A stretch of 49,619 nt of DNA, from assembly GCA_000435615.1 (NCBI GenBank), contig FR882035.1:79916-129534 (forward strand), given 5' to 3'. Made by a program: the position numbers and the translations under genes. The notes under the pieces are model-generated. The model saw nothing but the letters and a program-made list of their open reading frames with translations, was not told the origin of the DNA and did not search any database. Shown here piece after piece: positions 40,302-49,545 of this stretch (position 1 is its first letter; every line of letters starts with the position of its first letter). This DNA is from Firmicutes bacterium CAG:238. GTDB lineage: Bacteria; Bacillota; Clostridia; Peptostreptococcales; Anaerovoracaceae.

Positions 40302-42667
40302 ACAAAAAAGCACTGAAGGTTTTAGAGTACAACAAAATAATTGATATGCTCAAGGCACAGGCTTCCTCACAGATGGCTAAGGAAAGACTTGCGGCTCTTT
40401 TGCCCGAAACGGAAATTCACCGCATCAGAGACGGGCTTGAAGAGACGAGCGAAGCTATGCAGGTCATAGTCAAGAAAGGAGCACTCCCGCTCGGCGAGAT
40501 TTATGACATCTCGAATTCTCTGCATTTTGCGAGAAAGGGCGGAACCCTGACGATGCGCCAGCTCCTTCAAGTGCTGTATAATATGAAGGTTACGGGCAAT
40601 GTAGTGCCTTTTCTGAAAAATGATATTGAGGATATCCCCGTAATCAGAGGAATGTCCGATTTGTTGGTTGTTTTTCGCGAGCTTGCGGACAGGATCGACC
40701 GATGCATATTATCCGAAGATGAGATGGCAGACAGTGCTTCCGCCGAATTAAAAAATATTCGTCGAAGCATTGCACGCCAAAACGAGGCAATCAGAAGCAA
40801 GTTGAATCATATACTGAATTCATCGGACAACAAATCGCTCCTTCAAGACGCAATCGTTACGATGCGCGACGGACGATATGTAGTTCCGGTCAAGGCTGAG
40901 CACAGAGCGAAGGTTCCGGGAATCATTCACGACCAGTCATCGAGCGGAGCCACGCTGTTTGTGGAACCGCAGGCAGTGGTGAATCTCAACAATGAGCTGC
41001 GCGAACTGGAACTGGCGGAGAGAGCTGAAATCGAAAGGATTTTGGGAGAACTTTCGTCGGCAGTCGCCGAGCATTTTCACGATTTGCTGAACAATCAGAA
41101 AATTTTGATAGAACTAGATGTTATTTTTGCAAAAGGGAAGCTTTCCGCGTGTATGCACGGCGAGGAGCCGCAGATTAACGACGAAGGAATTTTGGACCTG
41201 AAACTGGCGCGGCATCCGCTCATTGATGCGAAAAAGGTCGTGCCGATCAATGTCTCAATCGGCAAGGAATACCGCACGCTTGTAATTACGGGGCCGAACA
41301 CCGGAGGCAAGACGGTTACGCTCAAAACCGTCGGACTTTTGGCGATGATGGTGCAGAGCGGACTGCATATTCCCGCTGCAGCAACTAGCAGCATGCCGAT
41401 TTACAAGAATATTTTTGCGGACATCGGAGACGAGCAAAGCATTGAACAGAGCTTGAGTACATTTTCTTCGCACATGAAGAATACGGTGTATCTTGTAGAA
41501 AAGGCAAGAATGGGAAGCCTTGTCCTGCTCGATGAACTGGGTGCCGGCACAGACCCCACAGAGGGTGCGGCACTTGCAATCTCCATTTTGGAAAGGCTGG
41601 CGGCACAAGGTGCACACACGATTGCGACCACGCACTACAATGAGCTTAAGAAATATGCCATCGCAACTCCGGGTGTTGAGAATGCGTCCATGGAATTTGA
41701 TGTCGAGACATTGAGTCCGACTTATCGTCTTTCCATTGGAGTTCCGGGAAAATCGAACGCTTTTGAGATTTCAAGGAAACTCGGGCTGCCTTCGGAAATT
41801 ATCGATAGGGCAAACGATCTGATTGAAAAAGGTGATCTTGAATTCGAGGATGTGCTTTCGGCGATTGAAGAAGATAAGAAAAAAGCCCGCGAAGAGCGTG
41901 ACGAGGCGGAAAGACTTGCGTATGAAATAAAAAAACAGCGAGAAGAACTCGATCAAAGGCAGCTTGAACTTGAAAAACGCGAAAGTAAGGCCATAAAGGA
42001 CGCAAAGGAAGAAGCGAGGGCAATCATAAAAGAGGCAAAACAGACGGCCGCCGAAGTTCAAAAAGAACTTAAAGAACTTTCCAAAATTCAGAGTCTCGGT
42101 GAACGAATCGGAAGACTGGAAAAAAGTAAAAAACGCATCAAGGAAAGTGAGAACCGATATGCGGACGGGCTTGAGAAGCAGACCAACGCCAACCCGATTG
42201 AGCCGGATGAACTTGCAGTCGGAGACCGCGTTAAGATACTGACCCTCGACCAAAACGGTGAGGTTCTTACACTGCCTGACGACAAGGGCGACCTGACGGT
42301 CAAAGTCGGCATCATGAAGATAAATGTGAACCTCGCGGATTTGATGCTCATAAACGACGGAAGCAAGAAGAAGCAAAAAAACCGCGGATATGCGAATATG
42401 TATCGCATGAAGGCGCAGACCATATCCATGTCCGTCAATGTTCAGGGACAGAACCTGGAAGAAGCCCTCATGAATGTGGACAAATACATCGACGATGCTT
42501 ACATGGCAGGCCTTAAAGAAGTTACCGTCATACACGGAAACGGTACAGGAGTCCTCAAAGAAGGGCTGCGGCGAAGCTTCAAGAAACACAAGCTGGTGGC
42601 ATCGTACCGAAAAGGTGCCTACAATGAAGGCGGAGACGGCGTCACCATTGTTAAATTAAAGGAGTAG
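40298..42667 (+). CDS. mutS2: Endonuclease MutS2 / RqcU
   Basis: 789 residues. MutS-like clamp and ATPase with Walker A ITGPNTGGKTVTLKTVG (near residue 330), LLDELGAGTDPTEGAALA (Walker B) and THYNELKKYA; then a long coiled coil and the C-terminal Smr nuclease domain (VIHGNGTGVLKEGLRRSFKKH). MutS2 splits collided ribosomes and limits recombination. ATG 40298 overlaps the zapA stop; the longer frame would run into zapA. Confidence 0.95.
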   Translation: MNKKALKVLEYNKIIDMLKAQASSQMAKERLAALLPETEIHRIRDGLEETSEAMQVIVKKGALPLGEIYDISNSLHFARKGGTLTMRQLLQVLYNMKVTGNVVPFLKNDIEDIPVIRGMSDLLVVFRELADRIDRCILSEDEMADSASAELKNIRRSIARQNEAIRSKLNHILNSSDNKSLLQDAIVTMRDGRYVVPVKAEHRAKVPGIIHDQSSSGATLFVEPQAVVNLNNELRELELAERAEIERILGELSSAVAEHFHDLLNNQKILIELDVIFAKGKLSACMHGEEPQINDEGILDLKLARHPLIDAKKVVPINVSIGKEYRTLVITGPNTGGKTVTLKTVGLLAMMVQSGLHIPAAATSSMPIYKNIFADIGDEQSIEQSLSTFSSHMKNTVYLVEKARMGSLVLLDELGAGTDPTEGAALAISILERLAAQGAHTIATTHYNELKKYAIATPGVENASMEFDVETLSPTYRLSIGVPGKSNAFEISRKLGLPSEIIDRANDLIEKGDLEFEDVLSAIEEDKKKAREERDEAERLAYEIKKQREELDQRQLELEKRESKAIKDAKEEARAIIKEAKQTAAEVQKELKELSKIQSLGERIGRLEKSKKRIKESENRYADGLEKQTNANPIEPDELAVGDRVKILTLDQNGEVLTLPDDKGDLTVKVGIMKINVNLADLMLINDGSKKKQKNRGYANMYRMKAQTISMSVNVQGQNLEEALMNVDKYIDDAYMAGLKEVTVIHGNGTGVLKEGLRRSFKKHKLVASYRKGAYNEGGDGVTIVKLKE

Positions 42668-42669
42668 AA

Positions 42670-43110
42670 ATGTATATTATAAGCGGGTGTCTTCTGGGGC
42701 ATGACTGTAAATACAACGGCGGAAACAACCGATGTGAAGCGGTTGTCGAATTCTGCCGGACGCATGAATATATCGTGGTCTGCCCCGAAAGTGCAGGAAA
42801 CCTGCAGGCACCGAGACCACCTGCAGAGAAAGTCGGAAATCGGATTATGAACAAGGAAGGTGAAGATGTAACCGACAAGTTCTTAAAGGGTGCGGAGATA
42901 TCCTTTAAGGTGTGCATGCAGATGGCGGCACTTAGGAATGAGCCGATTGAAGGTGCAATTCTCAAGGCGAACAGTCCATCCTGCGGATCAGGCAAAATAT
43001 ATGACGGAACATTCAGCGGCAGGCTGGTGGACGGAAACGGAGTTTTCACCTCCATGCTCAAGGCGCAGGGAATAGAAGTAATAACGGAAAAGGAGACAAT
43101 AAAATGGTAG
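42670..43110 (+). CDS. DUF523 protein
   Basis: 146 residues. SGCLLGHDCKYNGGNN, CPESAGNLQAPRPPAE and LKANSPSCGSGKIYDGTFSG are the conserved DUF523 blocks, with invariant Cys residues that could bind a metal or a thiol cofactor. Function is unknown. The ribosome site AAAGGAG lies in the end of mutS2, and the 3' end overlaps argS by seven bases. Confidence 0.87.
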   Translation: MYIISGCLLGHDCKYNGGNNRCEAVVEFCRTHEYIVVCPESAGNLQAPRPPAEKVGNRIMNKEGEDVTDKFLKGAEISFKVCMQMAALRNEPIEGAILKANSPSCGSGKIYDGTFSGRLVDGNGVFTSMLKAQGIEVITEKETIKW

Positions 43111-44819
43111 ATTTTAAGAGTGAAATTGCTAAGTTAATTGCGGAACAGGTAAGTGATCTGGAAGTATCCGAAATCCGCGAAATAATTGAAGTTCCACAGG
43201 ATTCAAAGATGGGGGACTATGCGTTCCCTTGCTTCAAACTTGCTAAAACACTCCGCAAAGCGCCGCCGCTCATCGCAAAAGGCATCGCAGAGAAAATTGC
43301 AGAAAATGGCATGTTTGAAAAGGTAGAACAAGTAAATGCGTACGTAAATATGTTCATTTCCAAGGAAGAACTCGTAAAAGATGTTGTGGAAGATGTCCTT
43401 GAAAAAGGTGCTGACTACGGCAAGACCAACGTAGGAGAAGGAAAACCTGTAATCGTGGAATATTCCTCCCCTAACATTGCAAAGCCGTTCCACATCGGCC
43501 ACATCAGAAGCACGGTGATCGGAAATTCCCTTTACAAGATTTATGATGCAATGGGATACAACGTTACCCGTATCAATCACCTCGGAGACTATGGCACACA
43601 GTTCGGCAAAATGATCGTTGCTTACAGACACTGGGGAAACAAACAGGATGTCATCGATGAACCGATTAAAACCCTGCTCAGCTACTACACCAAATTCCAT
43701 GTTGAGGTTGAAAACCATCCGGAACTTGATGACGAAGCAAGAGCAACTTTTGCGAAGCTGGAACACGGAGAAAAGGAAGAAGTGGAACTTTGGCAGTGGT
43801 TCAGAGATGAATCTTTGAAAGAATTCACAAGAGTATACGACATGCTCGGAATCAGCTATGACTCCTATGCGGGCGAGTCTTTCTACTCCGACAAGATGCC
43901 GGCAATCGTGGAAGACCTGAAGAAAAAGAATCTTTTGGTAGAATCCAAGGGCGCAATGATCGTTGACCTTGAACCTTACGGTCTCACTCCGGCTCCGATT
44001 CTTAAATCGGATGGTTCAACGCTGTATATCACCCGTGACATCGCATGTGCAAAATACAGAAAAGACACTTATGATTTTTATAAGAATATTTATGTCGTTG
44101 CTTCCCAGCAGAACCTGCATTTCCAGCAGCTCAAGAAAATTCTTGAACTCATGGGATTTGAATGGGCAAAAGACATCATTCATGTTCCTTTCGGCCTTGT
44201 AAGCCTCGAAGAAGGAACTATGTCAACGCGTGAGGGAAGAGTTGTCTTCCTTGAAGATGTACTCAACAGAGCGATTGATGAAACGCGCGACATCATAAAG
44301 GAAAAGGGCGTTGCAACGGACAATATCGAAGAAACCGCAAAACAGGTTGGAATCGGTGCGGTTGTATTCAATGAACTTTCCAATAACAGAATCAAGGACT
44401 ATGTTTTCTCATGGAAAAAGGTTCTTGACTTCAACGGAGAAACAGGTCCTTACGTACAGTACACCTATGCAAGAGCCGCAAGCATACTCAGAAACGCAGG
44501 CGAGGAGCTTACGGCAAAGGCTGCTTCCGGAAAGGTTGACCCGAAATATATCACAAGCCCGAGTGCATACGAACTTGCAAAATTAATTTACAAGTTCCCG
44601 CAGGTTGTTGTTGAGGCAGGAGAAAAGTATGAACCTTCCATCGTGACAAGACACATTGTTGACCTTGCACAGAGCTTTAACAGATTCTACCACGACGAAC
44701 ACATTCTTGTGGATAACGAAGAAGAAAAGGTTGCAAAACTTGCCCTCGTAATCGCTGCAAAGACTGCAATTAAAAACGGACTGGCACTGCTCGGAATGCA
44801 GGCACCGGAAAGAATGTAG
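43104..44819 (+). CDS. argS: Arginyl-tRNA synthetase
   Basis: 571 residues, class I. N-terminal Add1 domain; the HIGH motif is in VEYSSPNIAKPFHIGHIRSTVIGN; MSTREGRVVFLEDVL replaces the KMSKS loop as usual in many ArgRS; the C-terminal DALR anticodon-binding domain ends ALLGMQAPERM. ATG has an AAAAGGAG site. Confidence 0.96.
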   Translation: MVDFKSEIAKLIAEQVSDLEVSEIREIIEVPQDSKMGDYAFPCFKLAKTLRKAPPLIAKGIAEKIAENGMFEKVEQVNAYVNMFISKEELVKDVVEDVLEKGADYGKTNVGEGKPVIVEYSSPNIAKPFHIGHIRSTVIGNSLYKIYDAMGYNVTRINHLGDYGTQFGKMIVAYRHWGNKQDVIDEPIKTLLSYYTKFHVEVENHPELDDEARATFAKLEHGEKEEVELWQWFRDESLKEFTRVYDMLGISYDSYAGESFYSDKMPAIVEDLKKKNLLVESKGAMIVDLEPYGLTPAPILKSDGSTLYITRDIACAKYRKDTYDFYKNIYVVASQQNLHFQQLKKILELMGFEWAKDIIHVPFGLVSLEEGTMSTREGRVVFLEDVLNRAIDETRDIIKEKGVATDNIEETAKQVGIGAVVFNELSNNRIKDYVFSWKKVLDFNGETGPYVQYTYARAASILRNAGEELTAKAASGKVDPKYITSPSAYELAKLIYKFPQVVVEAGEKYEPSIVTRHIVDLAQSFNRFYHDEHILVDNEEEKVAKLALVIAAKTAIKNGLALLGMQAPERM

Positions 44820-44840
44820 CACCACAGGAGAGGAGAACCG

Positions 44841-45713
44841 ATGAGATACGTTGGAGACATTTACAGACCGCCGAGCGAAGCGTACAGCTTGCTCGTGCAG
44901 GTCACAATCGGATGTTCACATAACAAATGCACATTTTGCAATATGTTCAAGGCGAAGCAGTTCAAAGTAAGAAAACCGGAGGAAGTACTCGAGGATCTTG
45001 CGTGGGCAAGAAAGCAGTACCGCAGAGTTGAGAGAATTTTCCTCTGTGACGGCGATGCGCTTTGCCTTGCAAACCATAAGCTGCTTACGATTCTTGAGTA
45101 TATCGAAAAGAATTTTCCGGAGTGTGAAAGAGTAACAACCTACGGACGCGCGTCGGACGTTTTGAGAAAGAGCCGGGAAGAGCTTGAAGAACTTCGCAGA
45201 CACGGTTTGGAAATGGTATATATGGGAGCGGAATCCGGAAGCCAAAAGGTTCTCGACATGGTAAACAAGGGTGAGACCAGAGAGCAGCTCATCGAAAGCG
45301 TAAACCGGCTTGAGAACGCAGGAATCAAGGCATCGGTTACCTTTATAAGCGGACTTGCAGGTCCCGAACTTTGGAAAGAACATGCAATTGAGACAGGAAC
45401 GATGATCAGCGAAATGAATGCATCCTATGTAAGCCTTCTTACGCTCATGCTTGAGCCGCCGGCGCCTCTGCTGGAAGATTACCGGCAGGGTAAATTTAAG
45501 CTTCTCACACCGGAGGAGGTCCTGGCTGAGACATGCCTGATGCTTAAATACGCAAGACCTTCGAAACCGTGCGTATTCCGAAGCAATCATGCATCCAACT
45601 ATGTATCACTCAGAGGCAGTCTGCCGATGGATAACGACGCAATGATTGCATCGCTGAAAAGATGCATGGAAGACAAAGGGCTTTTGAAGGACGAGAGATT
45701 CAGAATGTTATAG
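44841..45713 (+). CDS. Radical SAM protein with CX4CX2C cluster motif
   Basis: 290 residues. The iron-sulfur motif is VTIGCSHNKCTFCNMF with Cys25, Cys30 and Cys33, spaced CX4CX2C instead of the usual CX3CX2C. RVERIFLCDGDAL, TYGRASDVL and YMGAESGSQKVLDMVNKG follow the HemN/Elp3-like TIM-barrel layout. It generates a 5'-deoxyadenosyl radical; the substrate is unknown. ATG follows AGGAGAGGAGAACCG. It is 21 bases after argS and just before a second radical SAM gene. Confidence 0.85.
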   Translation: MRYVGDIYRPPSEAYSLLVQVTIGCSHNKCTFCNMFKAKQFKVRKPEEVLEDLAWARKQYRRVERIFLCDGDALCLANHKLLTILEYIEKNFPECERVTTYGRASDVLRKSREELEELRRHGLEMVYMGAESGSQKVLDMVNKGETREQLIESVNRLENAGIKASVTFISGLAGPELWKEHAIETGTMISEMNASYVSLLTLMLEPPAPLLEDYRQGKFKLLTPEEVLAETCLMLKYARPSKPCVFRSNHASNYVSLRGSLPMDNDAMIASLKRCMEDKGLLKDERFRML

Positions 45714-45740
45714 TCTGATGATTTTATGTGCTTTGGTGAA

Positions 45741-47261
45741 ATGAGAGTATTATTAACAACATTAAATTCAAAATATGTACATTCAAATCTTGCGCTCAAG
45801 TATCTGTATACCGTCACGGCGGATGAATACAGCGATCTTGACGTAAGAGAATTTACGATCAACAACGATCCGAATTACATCTATACGGAACTTGTAAGAG
45901 CAAACTATGATATGGTTTGCTTTTCTTGCTACATTTGGAATATTGAACAGATCAAGGTTTTGGCAGCCGACCTGAAAAAGGCAGTGCCGGATATCAAAAT
46001 CGTGCTCGGCGGTCCGGAGGTAAGCTTTGGCGGGGCCACATTCATGCAGGAAAATACATGGGCGGATTTTATCCTCTGCGGGGAAGGAGAGTATTCCTTC
46101 TACCGTTTCATGGAAGTAATCCGGGATCCCAAGCGGCCGTTCGATACTGTTCCGGGCCTGATTTACAGGCAATCGGGAAAAATCTTCGTCAACGATGTGA
46201 TTGAACCCCTGGATTTCAATTTGGTTCCTTTTCCGTATTCAATGCTGGACTGCGAAAGCGACCGGGTTGTTTATTACGAGTCTTCCAGAGGCTGCCCGTT
46301 CGGCTGCGCGTATTGTCTTTCGTCGACGGAAAAACGCGTGCGCCCGCTTGCTATGGATCGTGTAAAATCAGATCTCGGATATTTTCTGTATAAGCAGGTT
46401 ATGCAGGTGAAATTTATTGACCGAACGTTCAACTATGACAGAGACAGAGCTTATGAAATATTCAAGTATCTCATAGAAAACGATAACGGAGTGACGAATT
46501 TTCACTTTGAGATCTGTGCAGATCTACTGGATGAGGGGACGCTCGGACTCCTTGCGACAGCGCGAAAAGGGCTTTTTCAAATGGAAATCGGCGTGCAGTC
46601 CGCAAACCCTGAGACTCTTGCGGCAGTGGGACGCAAAGAAAACGTGTATCCGCTTCTTTTCAACACGGAAAAACTGGTTGCTTTAGGGAACATACACACG
46701 CATGTAGACCTCATAGCCGGGCTTCCGCATGAAAGCTACGCACTATTTAAACGCTCGTTTGACAAAGTTTATTCGCTCAAGGCGGATGCCATGCAGCTGG
46801 GATTTCTCAAAGTTCTGAAGGGTACGCCTATGGAAGCGCAGGCGGTCAAATATGGGATTGTGGCAAGAGACCGGGCGCCTTACGAGGTGATTGCAACCGA
46901 TGATATAAGCGCACAGGAACTTGCACACCTTAAAATGATTGAAAATATGCTGGATATTTTTTATAACCGCGGAGGTTTTTCGAACACCGTCGAATATCTG
47001 ATTGACGAAATCGGACTCGGAGCATTCGAATTTTATGAAATGCTGGCGGACTATTACTACGAGGCAGGCTTTCAAAACAGAGACCGGAAAAAAGACGATC
47101 AATACAGAATTTTGTATGCTTTTGCAAGCTATGCCGCCGCAAAGACAGGCTTGGTAAGGCTTGAAGAAAGAGCGCATGCAAGACTTTTGCGGGATGCCGA
47201 ACAAAATATGAACCCTGAAAATTTAAAGAGATTTTTAAGAAAAGGTTGGATTATAAAATGA
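45741..47261 (+). CDS. B12-binding-domain radical SAM protein (DUF4080 type)
   Basis: 506 residues. Residues 1-130 form a cobalamin-binding-like Rossmann domain (MRVLLTTLNSKYVHSNLALKYL ... IKIVLGGPEVSFGG). The radical SAM core has ESSRGCPFGCAYCLSS with Cys185, Cys189 and Cys192 (CX3CX2C). The C-terminal ~170 residues resemble DUF4080. The DxHxxG cobalamin His motif is not obvious, so B12 may not be bound. Start ATG 45741 (GGTG just upstream) fits the family start better than in-frame ATG 45726. Substrate unknown. Confidence 0.83.
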   Translation: MRVLLTTLNSKYVHSNLALKYLYTVTADEYSDLDVREFTINNDPNYIYTELVRANYDMVCFSCYIWNIEQIKVLAADLKKAVPDIKIVLGGPEVSFGGATFMQENTWADFILCGEGEYSFYRFMEVIRDPKRPFDTVPGLIYRQSGKIFVNDVIEPLDFNLVPFPYSMLDCESDRVVYYESSRGCPFGCAYCLSSTEKRVRPLAMDRVKSDLGYFLYKQVMQVKFIDRTFNYDRDRAYEIFKYLIENDNGVTNFHFEICADLLDEGTLGLLATARKGLFQMEIGVQSANPETLAAVGRKENVYPLLFNTEKLVALGNIHTHVDLIAGLPHESYALFKRSFDKVYSLKADAMQLGFLKVLKGTPMEAQAVKYGIVARDRAPYEVIATDDISAQELAHLKMIENMLDIFYNRGGFSNTVEYLIDEIGLGAFEFYEMLADYYYEAGFQNRDRKKDDQYRILYAFASYAAAKTGLVRLEERAHARLLRDAEQNMNPENLKRFLRKGWIIK

Positions 47262-48328
47262 TGAATTTAGAGGAAAAAGACAGAATAGGACAGTATTTGA
47301 GACCGCGCCTTGAGGAAATTGTTTTTGATGAACTTTCGGATGCCTATCTTGAAAAAGCCGGAATCGCAGACATTCTCACCGGGGTGCCTATTCCGCTGAA
47401 AAAGAATGAACTCGGAAGCATTTCCACGCTCACGATTGCCAAGTGCATGGCATTTGTAATCGGCTGCGACCCGGAATTCAAATACAAAGAAAATTATATT
47501 GCATATATAACGAGAACTTTTGAAGTGCGTTTTGCGGACGCCCTCATCGCTGAAGGCGTGGAAACGGCGGCATCGAAGCAATCGTATGACTATGCCTGCA
47601 TTCTGTTCCGTGCGGCAATGCAGATTGAGCCGGACAATGCGAACGCATACTATTGCTACGGCCGTGCATGTAAGGACGCATACGAGGCTGCGGCAGAGAC
47701 TTTGGAAGCCTCGGAGGAAGCGGAAGAATTTGTCGGCCGCTTTAAAGCGGAAGCTCTTGAAGCGTTTGAGGTTGCAACGCTTAAGAATCCGAAGCTTGCG
47801 GACGCATATTATTTCCTGGGTTATGCATACATAAACATGGGGCTGTATGTAAAGGCAAAACTGACATGGGACGAGTACATGAAGCTGACGGAGGATGCCG
47901 CAGACAACGACGAAATCAAGGATATCCGCAAGGAGATTGCAGAAAGGCTTGCCACCCTTGAGAAACCGGTTGAGATTGAAAAAGGCTATAACCTCGTTAT
48001 TTCCGGCCGATACGAAGAAGGAATTGCAGCTCTTTCTCCGTACAAAGAGGGCGAGTTCGCCTCCTGGTGGCCGCTTTGGTTCTATCTGGGGACCGCATAC
48101 GGCGAGCTTGACGAAGTCGATGAGGCAATCACATGTTTTACGGAGGTTCTGAAATACGCTCCGAGCAACATTGAGAGCATGGAAGAACTGGTCAAGCTTT
48201 ACGAAAAGGCAGGAAATACGGAGAAGGTCGAAAAATATACGAAGAAAATCGGTCTTGTAAAGGAAAATATCGAAAAGGACAGGATATTATGGAAAGAAGA
48301 AAAACAACCGGGAACGAAGCTGAACTGA
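47258..48328 (+). CDS. Tetratricopeptide-repeat protein
   Basis: 356 residues, no signal peptide. TPR helices are evident at about 105-140 (YDYACILFRAAMQIEPDNANAYYCYGRA), 165-205 (EALEAFEVATLKNPKLADAYYFLGYAYI) and 275-335 (PLWFYLGTAYGELDEVDEAITCFTEVLKYAPSN). The N-terminal ~90 residues have no clear repeat. It is probably a scaffold for protein contacts. ATG 47258 overlaps the upstream stop, and AAAGG is suitably placed. Its 3' end overlaps the next gene by 40 bases, so the radical SAM, TPR and DUF3842 genes are probably co-translated. Confidence 0.8.
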   Translation: MMNLEEKDRIGQYLRPRLEEIVFDELSDAYLEKAGIADILTGVPIPLKKNELGSISTLTIAKCMAFVIGCDPEFKYKENYIAYITRTFEVRFADALIAEGVETAASKQSYDYACILFRAAMQIEPDNANAYYCYGRACKDAYEAAAETLEASEEAEEFVGRFKAEALEAFEVATLKNPKLADAYYFLGYAYINMGLYVKAKLTWDEYMKLTEDAADNDEIKDIRKEIAERLATLEKPVEIEKGYNLVISGRYEEGIAALSPYKEGEFASWWPLWFYLGTAYGELDEVDEAITCFTEVLKYAPSNIESMEELVKLYEKAGNTEKVEKYTKKIGLVKENIEKDRILWKEEKQPGTKLN

Positions 48329-48738
48329 ATGTTCTCGTAGTGGACGGCCAGGGCGGAATGGTAGGAAAACAGATGGTTGAGGCTGTCAGGAAGATGATTC
48401 CGAATGCCGCAATCACCGCTGTAGGCACCAACACGCTGGCTACCGCAAGCATGCTCAAAGCAGGTGCGGACAGCGGCGCTACCGGCGAAAATTCCGTTGT
48501 AGTTGCGGTTCGCAGTGCGGATATCATCGTCGGTCCGATCGGGATTGTCATAGCCGATTCCCTGCTCGGGGAGATTACACCGAAAATGGCGGAAGCAATC
48601 GGAAGCAGTCCCGCAAAAAAAGTCTTGATTCCTGTGAACAAATGTAATAATATAATAGTCGGAGTGGGCAGCAGGTCCACATCTTCCCTGATTGCAGAAG
48701 CAATCGAGACGATACGTCAAATTGCGGGAATTGCATAA
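48289..48738 (+). CDS. DUF3842 protein
   Basis: 149 residues. The core VLVVDGQGGMVGKQMVEAV, TAVGTNTLATASMLKAGADSGATGENSVVV, DIIVGPIGIVIADSLLGEITPKMAEAI and KVLIPVNKCNNIIVGV fits DUF3842, a Rossmann-like family found in Clostridia, with a glycine-rich loop that could bind a nucleotide. Function unknown. The start (AGGACAGGATATT-ATG) lies inside the TPR gene. Confidence 0.82.
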   Translation: MERRKTTGNEAELNVLVVDGQGGMVGKQMVEAVRKMIPNAAITAVGTNTLATASMLKAGADSGATGENSVVVAVRSADIIVGPIGIVIADSLLGEITPKMAEAIGSSPAKKVLIPVNKCNNIIVGVGSRSTSSLIAEAIETIRQIAGIA

Positions 48739-48852
48739 ATCAAAAGAAAGTATTTGATAATTAATTTGTAACCAGAAGGTACGTTTTTTCCGGAAGAAAA
48801 TTCGGATGGAAAAGGTGTATCTTTTATTTTTTGAAAACGGAGGATTTTTATT

Positions 48853-49421
48853 ATGGCAACGAAAAACAGTGAAAAAACGAGAGAAATGGTAATGGCAGCC
48901 CTTTGCCTTGCGCTTGCCCTCCTTCTCCCGTTCCTGACAGGACAGATAAAAGAAATCGGAAACATGCTGTGCCCGATGCACATTCCGGTTCTGCTTTGTG
49001 CTTTTTTGTGCAGCTGGAAATGGGCTGGCGGTGTGGGTGCGGCGGCACCGCTTCTTCGCTCCTCAATCTGGGGAATGCCTCCGATGGGTCCGATTACATT
49101 CTAATGCCGCCGATGGGTCCGATTACATTCTCTATGACATTTGAACTTGCGGCATACGGTCTGATTGCATCGGCAATCTACCGCAGACTCCCGAAAAAAA
49201 CATGGAGCATTTATGTTTCCCTTATCACCGCAATGGTCGGCGGGCGAATCGTATGGGGCATTGTCTCCATGATTTTATACGGAGCGATGGGCACGTCTTT
49301 CACATGGCAGATGTTTGCAGCAGGGGCTTTTATCAATGCCGTGCCGGGAATCATCCTGCAGATTGTAATAATACCCGTTATTGTTCTCGCACTTGAAAAA
49401 GCCGGTGTGCTACGCAAATAA
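48853..49421 (+). pseudogene. ECF-type transporter S component, split by a 29-bp duplication
   Basis: An intact S component would run MATKNSEKTREMVMAALCLALALLLPFLT ... IGNMLCPMHIPVLLCAFLCSWKW ... SSIWGMPPMGPITFSMTFELAAYGLIASAIYR ... VLALEKAGVLRK, about 180 residues and six helices, binding a vitamin-like ligand for an energy-coupling-factor transporter. The tandem duplication at 49074-49131 shifts the frame: the first part (48853-49104, 83 residues) stops at TAA, and the second (49104-49421, 105 residues) can restart at the ATG overlapping it as TAATG. It could be a dead gene, a two-piece protein made by reinitiation, or a reversible on/off state. GGAGG precedes ATG 48853. The ligand is unknown. 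Confidence 0.8.
49074..49131 (+). repeat. 29-bp tandem duplication inside the S-component gene
   Basis: Two adjacent 29-bp copies (49074-49102 and 49103-49131) start AATGCC and end TTACATTCT, differing at one base (T49080 against G49109). Since 29 is not a multiple of three, the second copy changes the frame. Confidence 0.95.
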
Positions 49422-49472
49422 GCATCCGGTAAAAAAGTTAGGCAAAATGTGAAAAAATAATTGCAAAAAGTC

Positions 49473-49501
49473 TTGACAATGCCGACACAATAGAGTATAA
49501 T
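49473..49501 (+). promoter_or_regulatory. Consensus promoter of tRNA-Asn
   Basis: TTGACA (49473-49478), 17-base spacer, TATAAT (49496-49501): a perfect sigma-A promoter, 45 bases before the tRNA. Confidence 0.93.
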
Positions 49502-49545
49502 TTCTATTGTTGTCGGTAATGGAATATGTGCTGACACGAAGGTGT

